Origin: Pararobbsia alpina
GTDB lineage: Bacteria; Pseudomonadota; Gammaproteobacteria; Burkholderiales; Burkholderiaceae
Direction: 5' to 3'
Assembly: GCF_902859895.1 (NCBI RefSeq)
Contig: NZ_CADIKM010000014.1
Coordinates: 1 to 64,000 of the forward strand
DNA length: 64,000 nt
Shown here: positions 36,038-44,755 of the stretch, one piece after another
Layout: every line of letters starts with the position of its first letter
Position numbering within the stretch: the first letter of the stretch is position 1
Made by a program: the position numbers and the translations under genes
Notes under the pieces: generated by a model
Database searches by the model: none
Seen by the model: only the letters and a program-made list of their open reading frames with translations
What the model was told of the DNA's origin: nothing

Positions 36038-37708
36038 TCACTGCGCTTGCTTGTCGATTGGCGTCCAGGCCCGGCCGTCGCGTGAAAGCAAGGTATCGGC
36101 CCCTGTGGGACCCGCGCTGCCGGCCGCGTATGACTCGGGTTGCGCCCCCTTCGCGGCGAGGTCGATCACGGGCTGCACGGCCGCCCAGCTCGCCTCGATG
36201 GTGTCGGCGCGCTGGAACAATGTGGCGTCGCCAAGCAGGCATTCGTAGATGAGCGACTCATAACCGACGTTCGACTGTTCGCCGAAAAAATCCGCGAAAT
36301 CGAATGACGACTCGACTTCGCCGATACGGCTGAGCGGACCCGGCACTTTGACGTTGAAGGTGGCCGCCGCACCATGTTTCGGGTCGATCTGGATCGTCAG
36401 CACGTTCGAGGCGGGGTCGACCTGCTGGCCGCCCGTGCGCAGGGGTGCGCAGCCCTGGCCCGCGGCCGCGTTCGGGGTACGGCCCTGCGCGGCGCCCCCC
36501 TGCCCCGCTGCCTTGTGCCCCGAGGCGGCGGCAAACAGCCCGTATGGCTCGGGTTTGAAGTGGATCGCAATCTCGGTAAAGCGGCCGCCGAGACGCTTGC
36601 CCGTGCGCAGGTAAAACGGCACACCTTTCCAGCGCGGTGTATCGATCGCGAGCTTGAGTGCGATGTAGGTTTCGGTCGTGCTGTCCGACGCGACCTTGTC
36701 CTCCTCACGATAGCCCTTGACCGCAACGCCGTCGATCTTGCCGGCCGCATACTGGCCGCGCACGATGTCTTCGACCTTGACGGCCTCAGCCGCCTTGACA
36801 AACGCGGTCTTCGCATCGCGCACGGCCTGCGCCGAGAGCGACGTCGGCGCTTCGATGCCCGTCATCGAGAGCAGCTGGAACAGGTGGTTCGGCACCATGT
36901 CGCGCAGCGCGCCGGTAGTCTCGTAGAAATTGCCGCGCGAGCCGACACCAATTGTCTCCACCGCCGAAATCTGCACGTGATCAACCGATTCGGCACGCCA
37001 CGCGGCTTCGAAGAAGCGGTTTGCAAAACGCATCGCGAGCAAACTCTGCACGGCGTCCTTGCCCAGAAAGTGGTCGATCCGATAGTACTGACTCTCGTCG
37101 GCGACCGCGAGAATCCTCTTGTTCAGTTCGCACGCGCTCGCCAGATCGGAGCCGAACGGCTTCTCGATGATCACGCGGCGAAACACGGCGCCCTGCGAAC
37201 CCGCTGTGCCCGCGGCCCCCTTCTCCTCGAGCAGCCCCGCATGGCCGAGGCGCTCGATGACGGGGCCGAAGAAACGCGCGCTCACGGCGAGGTAGAACAC
37301 CGCATTGCCTTGGATCTTCTCGTTGAGCTTGCGGTACGTCTCGTCGCTATCGAAGTCGGCTGTCAGGTATTCGAGCCGGTCGGTGACCCACTTCCATGTC
37401 GCGGGATCCACCTTGTCCGCACGGAATTCCGCATGCGGATCGGCCGCGAGTTCGCCGAGCGTATCGCTGAGCATCCTGCGCCAGTCGTCGCTGCTCAGGT
37501 CATTGTGATCCACCCCGAGAATCGACGTCCGCTTGTCGAGCAGGCCGGCGTGCACGAGGTTGTAGATCGACGGCATCAACAGCCGCTTGGTCAGATCGCC
37601 GCGTGCGCCGAATATGACGATCGTGCAGGGCGGTGCCGGCGTGGCTCCCTCCCGCGAGGCCGGCGCGTTGTTTGAATGGGAAGCCGGCTGTACCTCGGCG
37701 ACATTCAT
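36038..37708 (-). CDS. zwf: Glucose-6-phosphate dehydrogenase (copy 1), with an inserted Gly/Ala-rich segment
   Basis: A 556-residue enzyme oxidising glucose 6-phosphate to 6-phosphogluconolactone with NADP+. The coenzyme motif is IVIFGARGDLTKRLL, and the active-site signature is RIDHFLGKD with the catalytic His. ISAVETIGVGSRGNFYETTGALRDM follows in the usual place. Residues about 391-429 (GHKAAGQGGAAQGR through APLRTGGQQVD) form a Gly/Ala/Gln-rich insert absent from the second copy in this window and from typical G6PDHs. The C-terminal PEPYGLF and LTIQIDPKHG blocks resume normally after it. It heads the zwf-tkt-gnd operon. The long N-terminal Pro/Ser leader (about residues 1-27) is also extra. 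Confidence 0.92.
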   Translation of the reverse strand: MNVAEVQPASHSNNAPASREGATPAPPCTIVIFGARGDLTKRLLMPSIYNLVHAGLLDKRTSILGVDHNDLSSDDWRRMLSDTLGELAADPHAEFRADKVDPATWKWVTDRLEYLTADFDSDETYRKLNEKIQGNAVFYLAVSARFFGPVIERLGHAGLLEEKGAAGTAGSQGAVFRRVIIEKPFGSDLASACELNKRILAVADESQYYRIDHFLGKDAVQSLLAMRFANRFFEAAWRAESVDHVQISAVETIGVGSRGNFYETTGALRDMVPNHLFQLLSMTGIEAPTSLSAQAVRDAKTAFVKAAEAVKVEDIVRGQYAAGKIDGVAVKGYREEDKVASDSTTETYIALKLAIDTPRWKGVPFYLRTGKRLGGRFTEIAIHFKPEPYGLFAAASGHKAAGQGGAAQGRTPNAAAGQGCAPLRTGGQQVDPASNVLTIQIDPKHGAAATFNVKVPGPLSRIGEVESSFDFADFFGEQSNVGYESLIYECLLGDATLFQRADTIEASWAAVQPVIDLAAKGAQPESYAAGSAGPTGADTLLSRDGRAWTPIDKQAQ

Positions 37709-38021
37709 CCGATACCCTCCTTGTCAATGCACCCGGGCCGCGCGACCGCGTCAGCCCACAAAGACTGCTGGTAGCAATTCATGTGCCGCGTGCGCGGCAT
37801 TCGCGTGGGCATCGTAGGCGCCGAAGCCGGGGGCGCGGCGAGCCATCGCAGAGTGTATGCCTAAGCGTGCATTTTTTCCGGGCGGCGTGTGCAAACGACC
37901 GGCCCGGCCGATCGGGAAGCCGCCGTGGGAGAGTGTTTGCGCGATGCAGGCATCAAGCCGGATTCACATGACAAAGTTGCGCGGCTGCTTGCATATGGCA
38001 GGTCCGGTAGGTCGATGGGTA
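37709..38021. other. Intergenic region, zwf operon promoter side
   Basis: About 313 bp upstream of zwf and downstream of the outer-membrane efflux gene, both on the minus strand. It should hold the promoter for the zwf-tkt-gnd operon. I see no palindrome, repeat or RNA gene that I can support. Confidence 0.35.
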
Positions 38022-39545
38022 TCAGTTCGGCTTCGGCACGTCCGGCGACGCGTTCAGTGATGCGTTCGATATTGCGTTCGATGGCGTGAGCGTCGCACTC
38101 GCCACTTCGATGCCGCCGTCCTTCGACCAACCGCCGCCAAGCGAGCGATACAAGGCGATCGCGGCGAGCGCATGCTCGCGTTTGGCCTGGTTCAGCGCAT
38201 CCTGGTCGCGAAGGTAGGACTGCTGCGCCTCGAGCACATCGAGAAAATCCGCCGCGCCGCCCTTGTAGAGTTCGGTCGACAGGCGCAAAGCCTGCTCCGA
38301 CGCTGCGCAAGAGGTGCCGAGTTGACTGACCGCATCGGCACTGCTGACGAGATCGCTGCGCGTGTCCTCGACCTCCTTGAGCGCGTTCAACAGCGTCTGT
38401 CGCAGATTCAGCTCCGACTCGCGCATCTGGCTTTCGCTGCCCTCGATGCCTGCCCGAATCTCGCCCGCATGGAAAATCGGACTCGTCGCCGTCAAGGCAG
38501 CGCTGAACAGATTGTCCGTCACCATCGGCAGGCCAACCCATGAGGCAGCCAGCAAGCCGTCGCTGAGCTGCAGGTTGAACTGCGGATAGCGGCGCGCGCG
38601 CGAGACGCCGACCTGCGCGGCGCGCTGCTCGACACCATCATAGGCAACCCGGACATCGGGACGCCGCAGGAGCGCTTCGGAAGGCAGCACCGCCGGCACA
38701 TCGCTCGCGGGTACCGGCACGGGGGCCGCGTTCGCCAGAGTCAGGTGATCGACGCTCTGCGGGGTACGCCCCGAGTAGACGGCGATCAGACTCAACTGAT
38801 GCTGGATCGTCGAACCGATACGGGGAATGCGTGCCTGGAGATCGCTCAGCTGATTCTGCGCGCGTGCCACGTCAAGATTGTTCGACAATCCATAGGCACG
38901 ACGTGCCCGCGTCAGGTGAAGCGCACGCTCGCGAATGCTGATGTTGTCCTGCAAGATCTTTTGCTCGGCCTGCGCCCAGCGCAAATCGATGTACGCGGAA
39001 GCGGCGTTGGCCGCGAGCGCGAGCTTGAGCTCATCGAGCGCATCCTGGCTGCGCTCGATCTGGGCTCGCGTGGCTAGCACGGCTAGCCGTTGTCCGCCGA
39101 AGACGTCAGGCGTCCAGCTCGCGGTGACCCCGATGCCGGCCTCGCGCACATAGCCGAGCGGCGGCGGGATGTTCTGGCGGTAGTAAGCCGCGAGCGCGTT
39201 CAGGTCGAGGTGCGGCAACAGCGCCGCGCGCTGTTCGGCGCTCACCGCTTCGGCCTGCTTCACGCGCTCCACCGCGGCCTTCACATCGAGGTTCTGCTCG
39301 AGCACCTCGGTCACGAGCTGATGGAGCGTCGGATCGCCGAACTGTCGCCACCAGGCCTCGGTCTCGAGCCGGCTTGGCGCGACGTCCACGTCCCATCTCG
39401 GGGGGGCAAGCGTCGATATCGTGTCGGTCAGCTTCGCATGTTCGGCCGGCTGGACCGCGCACGCGGCGAGCACAAGACTCACCAAGGCAATCGCAAGGCT
39501 CTTGGTAAATGGGGACTTCATGGGGAAAATCGTGGCGGTTCTCAT
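38022..39545 (-). CDS. Outer-membrane efflux lipoprotein, NodT family (EmrAB partner)
   Basis: A 507-residue TolC-family channel. The lipobox LAAC puts the acylated Cys at residue 29. WWRQFGDPTLHQLV and the later LPSEALLRRPDVRVAYDG mark the two efflux repeats, and the end of the second has FLDVLEAQQSYLRDQDAL. The tail is Ser/Asn/Ala/Ile-rich and low-complexity. I prefer the ATG at 39545 because AGGGAT lies 9 nt upstream; the ATG at 39521 has a poorer site and would still leave a signal peptide. It lies 23 bp after the EmrB-type gene and completes a three-part MFS efflux system, EmrA-EmrB-channel. Confidence 0.9.
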   Translation of the reverse strand: MRTATIFPMKSPFTKSLAIALVSLVLAACAVQPAEHAKLTDTISTLAPPRWDVDVAPSRLETEAWWRQFGDPTLHQLVTEVLEQNLDVKAAVERVKQAEAVSAEQRAALLPHLDLNALAAYYRQNIPPPLGYVREAGIGVTASWTPDVFGGQRLAVLATRAQIERSQDALDELKLALAANAASAYIDLRWAQAEQKILQDNISIRERALHLTRARRAYGLSNNLDVARAQNQLSDLQARIPRIGSTIQHQLSLIAVYSGRTPQSVDHLTLANAAPVPVPASDVPAVLPSEALLRRPDVRVAYDGVEQRAAQVGVSRARRYPQFNLQLSDGLLAASWVGLPMVTDNLFSAALTATSPIFHAGEIRAGIEGSESQMRESELNLRQTLLNALKEVEDTRSDLVSSADAVSQLGTSCAASEQALRLSTELYKGGAADFLDVLEAQQSYLRDQDALNQAKREHALAAIALYRSLGGGWSKDGGIEVASATLTPSNAISNASLNASPDVPKPN

Positions 39546-39568
39546 CGCTTTATCCCTGTGTGCATACT

Positions 39569-41200
39569 TCAATGCGCGTCTGGCGGCGGCTTCGCGCCAA
39601 CATTGAGGGGCTTCGAAAACAAGGCCAGTGCAAAGGCCACGACGAAGCACACCGCGACCGCGGCAAACGTATCGGAAAACGTCAGCACGAGCGCTTCGCG
39701 CATCGCCAGTGCATGCAAGGCGCCGAGGCTCGCCTGCGCGCCGTCGAGCAGATCGCCACCGACGCGTGAGAAGTGCGTGGCCTGTCCGTTCAACCACGCC
39801 TCGACCAGCGGCCGGCCCGCGGTCACATGCTCGTTGAGGCGCAGGTAGTGAAGGTTGAGCCGGTCATTGAGCATCGTGCTGACGAGGGCGATCCCGATCG
39901 CACCACCGAGATTGCGCATCAGGTTGAACAAGCCGCTCGCCGAACGCAGCCGCGATGGCGGCAACGAGCCGAGTGCCATCGTGACGATCGGCGCGATCGA
40001 GAACTGCTGGCCGAAGCCGCGCAGGACCTGGGGCAAGACCAACTGCTGCCAGCCCCAGTCATGCGTGAGCGGCACATAGAGCCAGCAGCCGAGTCCGAAG
40101 CATGCAAGCCCGAACAGCAACAGCCAGCGCAAGTCGACAAAGCGCGCGAGCGATGAATAGACGGCGAGCCCGACCAGTTGTGCCACCCCGACCGACAGCA
40201 GCGCCGCGCCGATCTGCGTCGAGTCGAAGCCGCGCACGCGGCCGAGAAACAAGGGTGTCAGGAACACCGTGCAGAAGATGCCGATCCCGGTGATGAACGA
40301 CAGTGCGCTGCCGATTCCGAAGTTCCTCATCGTGAGTGCACGCAGGTCGACAATCGGCTCCTTCGCCGTCAGTGCATGCACGAGGAACAGGAAGCAGGCA
40401 ATCGCCGAGACCCACGTGCACGCGAGGATCGCGCTGTCGCCGAACCAGTTTTTGCGCGGGCCCTCCTCGAGTACATACTCGAGGCAGCCGAGAAACAGCG
40501 ACATCAGGATGATGCCGGTGTAATCGCCCTTCTTGAGCAGCGGCAGGTCCGCCTTGTCGAAATGGACGAACCTCGGCACGAGAAGCGCCACTGCGAGGCC
40601 CGGTGCGAGGTTCAGGTAGAACAGCCAATGCCACGACCATTGAGCGGTGATCCAGCCGCCGATCACCGGCCCGATCGTGGGCGCCAGCGTCGCGAGCGCG
40701 CCGATCGTCGTCGATGCAATCACGCGCTGGTGTCCCGGGAACAGCACGAATGCCGTGGTGAACACCGTCGGGATCATCGCCGCGCCGAGCGCACCTTGCA
40801 AGGCGCGAAACACGATCATCGAGTTGATGTCCCAGGCCATCCCGCAAAGCATGCTGGTGATCGTGAAACCGAGCGCCGACGCGGTGAACAGCCAACGCGT
40901 CGAAAACACGCGCGAGAGCCAGCCCGACATCGGGATCACGAGAATCTCGGCAATCAGGTAGGACGTCTGGACCCACGACAACTCGTCTTGGCTCGCCGAA
41001 AGACCGCCCCCGATTTCCTTGAGCGACGACGCGACGATCTGGATATCGAGCGTCGCCATGAAAAAGCCGAGGCACATCAGCGCGAATGCAAAGACCTTGG
41101 TTCGCGTGGGCAGATCCATCGGATTGAACGCAGGCGCCGGAGCCACCGGAGCCAACTGAATCGCCGCAGCGGCACCACCTGCTGCGCGCGACTGGGTCAT
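39569..41200 (-). CDS. emrB: EmrB/QacA-type MFS drug exporter (DHA2, 14 TMS)
   Basis: A 543-residue DHA2 transporter with about 14 helices. The N-terminal cytosolic part is Ala-rich. LGFFMATLDIQIVASSLKEIGGGLSAS is the DHA2 motif at TM1 (quoted in part: LDIQIVASSLKEIGG), and GWLSRVFSTRWLFTASA follows as the A-like motif. GALGAAMIPTVFT and LGPAIGPVIGGWI-like text (LAPTIGPVIGGW) mark TM5, the antiporter motif C region. Its ATG overlaps the TGA of the upstream adaptor gene by four bases. With the adaptor and the channel it should export drugs or toxic organic compounds across both membranes. Confidence 0.92.
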   Translation of the reverse strand: MTQSRAAGGAAAAIQLAPVAPAPAFNPMDLPTRTKVFAFALMCLGFFMATLDIQIVASSLKEIGGGLSASQDELSWVQTSYLIAEILVIPMSGWLSRVFSTRWLFTASALGFTITSMLCGMAWDINSMIVFRALQGALGAAMIPTVFTTAFVLFPGHQRVIASTTIGALATLAPTIGPVIGGWITAQWSWHWLFYLNLAPGLAVALLVPRFVHFDKADLPLLKKGDYTGIILMSLFLGCLEYVLEEGPRKNWFGDSAILACTWVSAIACFLFLVHALTAKEPIVDLRALTMRNFGIGSALSFITGIGIFCTVFLTPLFLGRVRGFDSTQIGAALLSVGVAQLVGLAVYSSLARFVDLRWLLLFGLACFGLGCWLYVPLTHDWGWQQLVLPQVLRGFGQQFSIAPIVTMALGSLPPSRLRSASGLFNLMRNLGGAIGIALVSTMLNDRLNLHYLRLNEHVTAGRPLVEAWLNGQATHFSRVGGDLLDGAQASLGALHALAMREALVLTFSDTFAAVAVCFVVAFALALFSKPLNVGAKPPPDAH

Positions 41201-42291
41201 GACCGGTCGTGCTCGTCGCCGAGGCGCACATTCACCGTCGCCGACAATCCCGGGCGCAGTACAGGGTGTTGCGAATCCTGTCCTGCGTCGAGCCGGATGC
41301 GCACCGGCACGCGCTGGACGATCTTCGTGAAGTTGCCGGTCGCGTTCTCCGCGGGCAGCACACTGAAGGTCGCGCCGGTCGCGGGTGCGAGACTTTCGAC
41401 CCTCCCTCTGAGCGGCGCCCCGTCGGCGGCATCGAGAGAGACCTCCGCCGCGTCGCCGACACGCATCCTCCTGAGCTGGTCTTCCTTGAAGTTCGCATCG
41501 ACCCAGAGACCTTGTGCCGGAATGACCGTCAGCAACGACACACCCGTGTTCGCGAGCATGCCGACGCGAGCGGACCGGTTTCCGACATAGCCGTCGATCG
41601 GCGCACGGATCGTCGTGTATTCGACATTGAGCGCCGCCACGCGCAGCTCGGCTTCGGCCTTCGCGACGCCGGCCTGTGCATCGGCGATCTGAGCGTCGAA
41701 TACGCCGAGTTGCCGCTTCGCGGCCGTCACGCCCGCACTACTCTGGTCAACGGCGGCGCGCGCCTTTTCGAGGTCAGCGTTCGCGCGCTCGACCACTTGG
41801 TTAGAGACCGCCTCGTCCTTGACCAACTCACGATAGCGATTCTGGTCCGCCGAACTTCGCGTCAGTTCCGCGCCGGCTGACCTGAGCTCGGCCTGTTGCT
41901 CATTGATCGTCGCGAGCTGCAATGCCTGCTTCGCACGAATCTCCTCGACCGCGGCACGCGCGCTCTGCAACTGTGCGGCCGCCTGCGCAAGCCGCGCGTC
42001 GTAGTCACGCGCGTCGAGCCGGATCAACACCTGCCCCGCCTTGACGAACTGGTTGTCCCGCACGAGCACGTCAGCCACGAAGCCGTTGACCTTCGGGGCC
42101 ATCACGGTCACGTCGCCACCGACGTAGGCGTCATCGGTCGACTCGTGAAAACGCGCGATCAGAAACCAATACAAGGCGGCCGCGCCCACCGCGATGATCA
42201 CGATACCGATTGCAATCAGCATCCACGGTACGCCCGCACGCTTCGATGCGTCGGCCTCCGCAGCGGGAAGAGTGGTCGAAGGCGTATTCAT
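41197..42291 (-). CDS. emrA: EmrA-type membrane fusion adaptor (HlyD family)
   Basis: A 364-residue adaptor with one N-terminal membrane helix (AGVPWMLIAIGIVIIAVG region) and no lipobox. The lipoyl half-motifs are TDDAYVGGDVTVMAPKVNGFVADV and YTTIRAPIDGYVGNRSARVG (quoted in part), with a long coiled-coil hairpin between them rich in QLQSARAAVEE-type heptads. TDDAYV is characteristic of EmrA/VceA. The ATG at 42291 is 5 bp from a GTGTATATGCAC site, so a bound repressor would cover the ribosome-binding region or start. The gene overlaps the EmrB-type gene by four bases. Confidence 0.92.
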   Translation of the reverse strand: MNTPSTTLPAAEADASKRAGVPWMLIAIGIVIIAVGAAALYWFLIARFHESTDDAYVGGDVTVMAPKVNGFVADVLVRDNQFVKAGQVLIRLDARDYDARLAQAAAQLQSARAAVEEIRAKQALQLATINEQQAELRSAGAELTRSSADQNRYRELVKDEAVSNQVVERANADLEKARAAVDQSSAGVTAAKRQLGVFDAQIADAQAGVAKAEAELRVAALNVEYTTIRAPIDGYVGNRSARVGMLANTGVSLLTVIPAQGLWVDANFKEDQLRRMRVGDAAEVSLDAADGAPLRGRVESLAPATGATFSVLPAENATGNFTKIVQRVPVRIRLDAGQDSQHPVLRPGLSATVNVRLGDEHDRS

Positions 42292-42296
42292 TTGAT

Positions 42297-42308
42297 GTGT
42301 ATATGCAC
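42297..42308. promoter_or_regulatory. MarR-type operator next to the emrA start
   Basis: GTGTATATGCAC is a near-perfect inverted repeat with one mismatched pair. It is 5 bp upstream of the emrA ATG and shares its outer bases GTG...CAC with the sites at 42411 and 43003. Confidence 0.5.
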
Positions 42309-42410
42309 TATTCAGGTGGCAACGACGGAAGTCGCGATCAATACCAAGCCGGTTCGGAAGCACGAGACCCGTCTCGATATAGCGCTTCCGAGATGGCACG
42401 CAGTATAGAT

Positions 42411-42422
42411 GTGCATATGCAC
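42411..42422. promoter_or_regulatory. MarR-type operator in the marR-emrA spacer
   Basis: GTGCATATGCAC is a perfect 12-bp palindrome, 119 bp upstream of emrA. It matches the operators at 42297 and 43003 in layout GTG-N6-CAC. Confidence 0.6.
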
Positions 42423-42555
42423 TTCGTCAAGTACTCAGGGGAATCGGGCAAACGGCTTCAGCCAGGGCCTGCGCAAACGGAGGATGAACGCCCTTGGGCG
42501 CATCGGCTCGGCCACGTTGGCCGCGACGCCGGCATTGCAGCCCGCGCGCCCGCAC

Positions 42556-42984
42556 TCAGGGGGCGGACACAGCGAACAGTTCGGTACGCAATGCCTTGGC
42601 CCGGCTCGCGCCATATGATTTTTCGAACTCAGCCTGCGCCTGTCGCCAAAGCACCCGAGCCGTCTGGTAACGCTCGCGGCCCGCGTCTGACAGAGTGAAC
42701 ACATGGGTGCGCGAGCTTTGTTCGGCTGTGCCGGTCACAATCAGCCCATCACGCTGCAAGGGTTTCATCGCGCGCACGAGCGTGGTGCGATCCATCACCA
42801 TCGCTTCGGCGAGTTCGGCCATCGTCCAGCCCTCTGCGCGACGAGACAGCCTGGCGAGCAGCGTGAACTGCGCGGCGGTCAGCCCGACCGGCAGGAGATG
42901 GCGTTCGTAAAGTTGCGTGACGTAACGCGCGGCCTGACGCACCGCGAAGCAGTTGCAATCGTCGTAGGAGAGAGGCTTTTCCAT
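42556..42984 (-). CDS. MarR-family regulator of the EmrAB-type efflux operon
   Basis: A 142-residue winged-helix repressor. The N-terminal helix contains CNCFAVRQAARYVTQLYERHL, close to the MarR/EmrR/SlyA pattern, and the DNA-binding region is WTMAELAEAMVMDRTTLVRAMKPLQRDGL, with the wing at SSRTHVFTLSDAG. Cysteines at 9 and 11 (DCNCF) could be redox-sensitive. I chose ATG 42984 (MEKPLSYDD); ATG 42999 would add five residues. It lies first in the same direction as emrAB, about 264 bp upstream of emrA, and three GTG-N6-CAC sites flank both genes, so it probably represses itself and the pump until a substrate binds. Confidence 0.85.
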   Translation of the reverse strand: MEKPLSYDDCNCFAVRQAARYVTQLYERHLLPVGLTAAQFTLLARLSRRAEGWTMAELAEAMVMDRTTLVRAMKPLQRDGLIVTGTAEQSSRTHVFTLSDAGRERYQTARVLWRQAQAEFEKSYGASRAKALRTELFAVSAP

Positions 42985-43002
42985 GATGGTTCCGAGCATA
43001 TA

Positions 43003-43016
43003 TGTGCGTACGCACA
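43003..43016. promoter_or_regulatory. MarR-type operator in front of the marR-like gene
   Basis: TGTGCGTACGCACA is a perfect 14-bp palindrome 18 bp upstream of the chosen marR start, where it can autoregulate. It matches GTG-N6-CAC of the two emrA-proximal sites. Confidence 0.6.
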
Positions 43017-43133
43017 CTGTCAAGGTCGATGCCGGGAACGTCAGGTCTTGTTCTCAGGTCCTTCGTTGGATCTTGTTCTGATCGTCGACCCGGTGCCAGC
43101 CGACCACGCCGGCCGGCACCTTCTCCCAACTCA

Positions 43134-44606
43134 TCAGATCTCTTCGGACCACGTCATGTTGTCGCGTGCCATGAGCGCGGACGAGGCGGCCGGGCCCCAT
43201 GTGCCGGCCGTATAGGTACGCGGCCGATCGCCGAGCTGCGACCAGCCGTTGAGGATCGGTTCGACCCACGTCCATGCGGCCTCGAGTTCGTCGCGCCGCA
43301 TGAAGTGCGTGAGCCGCCCGCGGATCACGTCGATCAGCAGACGTTCATAGGCTTCGGGACGCCGCTCCGTGAACGCCTTCTCGAGATCGAGATTCAGGCT
43401 CACCGGCAACATCTGCATGCCGCTGCCCGGCTCCTTCGCCATCATCTGCAGCTGAATCGACTCCTCCGGCTGCAACTGGATCACGAGCCGGTTGCTGCGA
43501 TCGCGCGGACCGTTCGGGATGATCGAAAACGGCAGGTCGGCAAACTCGATCACGATTTCCGACTGACGCTTGAGCAGGCGCTTGCCCGTGCGCAGGAAAA
43601 ATGGCACGTTCGCCCAGCGCCAGTTGTTGATATGCACTCGCAGCGCGACGAAAGTCTCGGTGTCGCTCCTCGGCGGCACGCCGTCTTCCTCCAGATAGCC
43701 GCGGACCGGCTCGCCAGTGATCGCGCCCGCCGCGTACTGACCACGCACCGTATCGCGCGCCAGATCCGCGACGGTCATCTTGCGCAGCGAACGCAGGACC
43801 TTGAGCTTCTCGTCGCGCACGGCATCCGGGTCAAGTGAGACCGGCGGCTCCATCGCGACGATGCACAGCAGTTGAAGCAGGTGATTCTGCACCATGTCGC
43901 GCAGCGCACCCGTATGGTCATAGAAACCCGCGCGGCTGCCCACGCCGACCGACTCGGCCACCGTGATCTGCACGCTCTTGATATAGGGTGCCTGCCACAG
44001 CGGACCGAACAGCGCATTGCCAAAGCGCAGCACCATCAGGTTCTGCACGGTTTCCTTGCCGAGATAGTGGTCGATCCGGAAGATCTGCGGTTCGGTGAAG
44101 TACTTGCCGACCGCGTCGTTGATCGCCTGTGCCGACGCAAGATCATGCCCGAGCGGCTTTTCGAGAACCACGCGCGCATGCTCGTCGACCAGCCCCGCAT
44201 CCGAGAGGCTCTCGCAGATCTGGGTAAAAAGGTCCGGCGAAGTCGCAAGATAGAACACGCGCTGTACGGCACCCGAGGACACCGTCGCAAGCCTTGCGTA
44301 ATCTTCGGCCGAGGTCACATTGACGCGCACATATTCGAAGATCGACAGGAACGCCTGCCACGCCTCAGGCGTCAGGGACTTCACTTCGACAAAGGGACGC
44401 GAGTGCGTTTCAACGAATTCGAGATAGCGCTCGCGTGTCCAGTCCTGGCGACCGATCGCGAGAATGCGCGTCTTCGGCGGCAGCTTGCCGTGAACGTGCG
44501 CCATATAGAGGGCAGGCAGGAGCTTTCTTGCGGACAGGTCGCCCCCTCCACCGAAAATGACCAGATCCAGCGGAAGATTGAGCGATTCTGAAGCACTAGT
44601 CGTCAT
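43134..44606 (-). CDS. zwf: Glucose-6-phosphate dehydrogenase (copy 2)
   Basis: A 490-residue G6PDH of normal length. The coenzyme motif is LVIFGGGGDLSARKLLPAL, the signature RIDHYLGKE has the catalytic His, and ITVAESVGVGSRAGFYDHTGALRDM follows. The blocks PFFLRTGKRLLKRQSEI and RLVIQLQPEESIQLQMMAKEPG line up where copy 1 has its extra segment; there is no insert here. I chose ATG 44606 (MTTSASES) because residues above are unlike the family, although no strong ribosome site is visible; ATG 44621 is an alternative. It is a monocistronic-looking paralog about 5.5 kb from copy 1, downstream of liv genes. The two could differ in coenzyme or regulation. Confidence 0.92.
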   Translation of the reverse strand: MTTSASESLNLPLDLVIFGGGGDLSARKLLPALYMAHVHGKLPPKTRILAIGRQDWTRERYLEFVETHSRPFVEVKSLTPEAWQAFLSIFEYVRVNVTSAEDYARLATVSSGAVQRVFYLATSPDLFTQICESLSDAGLVDEHARVVLEKPLGHDLASAQAINDAVGKYFTEPQIFRIDHYLGKETVQNLMVLRFGNALFGPLWQAPYIKSVQITVAESVGVGSRAGFYDHTGALRDMVQNHLLQLLCIVAMEPPVSLDPDAVRDEKLKVLRSLRKMTVADLARDTVRGQYAAGAITGEPVRGYLEEDGVPPRSDTETFVALRVHINNWRWANVPFFLRTGKRLLKRQSEIVIEFADLPFSIIPNGPRDRSNRLVIQLQPEESIQLQMMAKEPGSGMQMLPVSLNLDLEKAFTERRPEAYERLLIDVIRGRLTHFMRRDELEAAWTWVEPILNGWSQLGDRPRTYTAGTWGPAASSALMARDNMTWSEEI

Positions 44607-44755
44607 GGCAGTCGAACGCATGGCAAAATCCGGCGCCGCGCGGCTCGATGGGTCGCCCCCGAGTCCACGACGACACTGGAAGAAGAGATGAGAGTGACGC
44701 CCTGAAATGCGGGCGCATAGGTGAGCCTCGAGATCGATCGCGAGACACGCGGACA

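Noticed and set aside
40178-41590. A 470-residue frame antisense to emrB and emrA
   Set aside because: It is a basic, low-information frame over two genes with clear transporter motifs.
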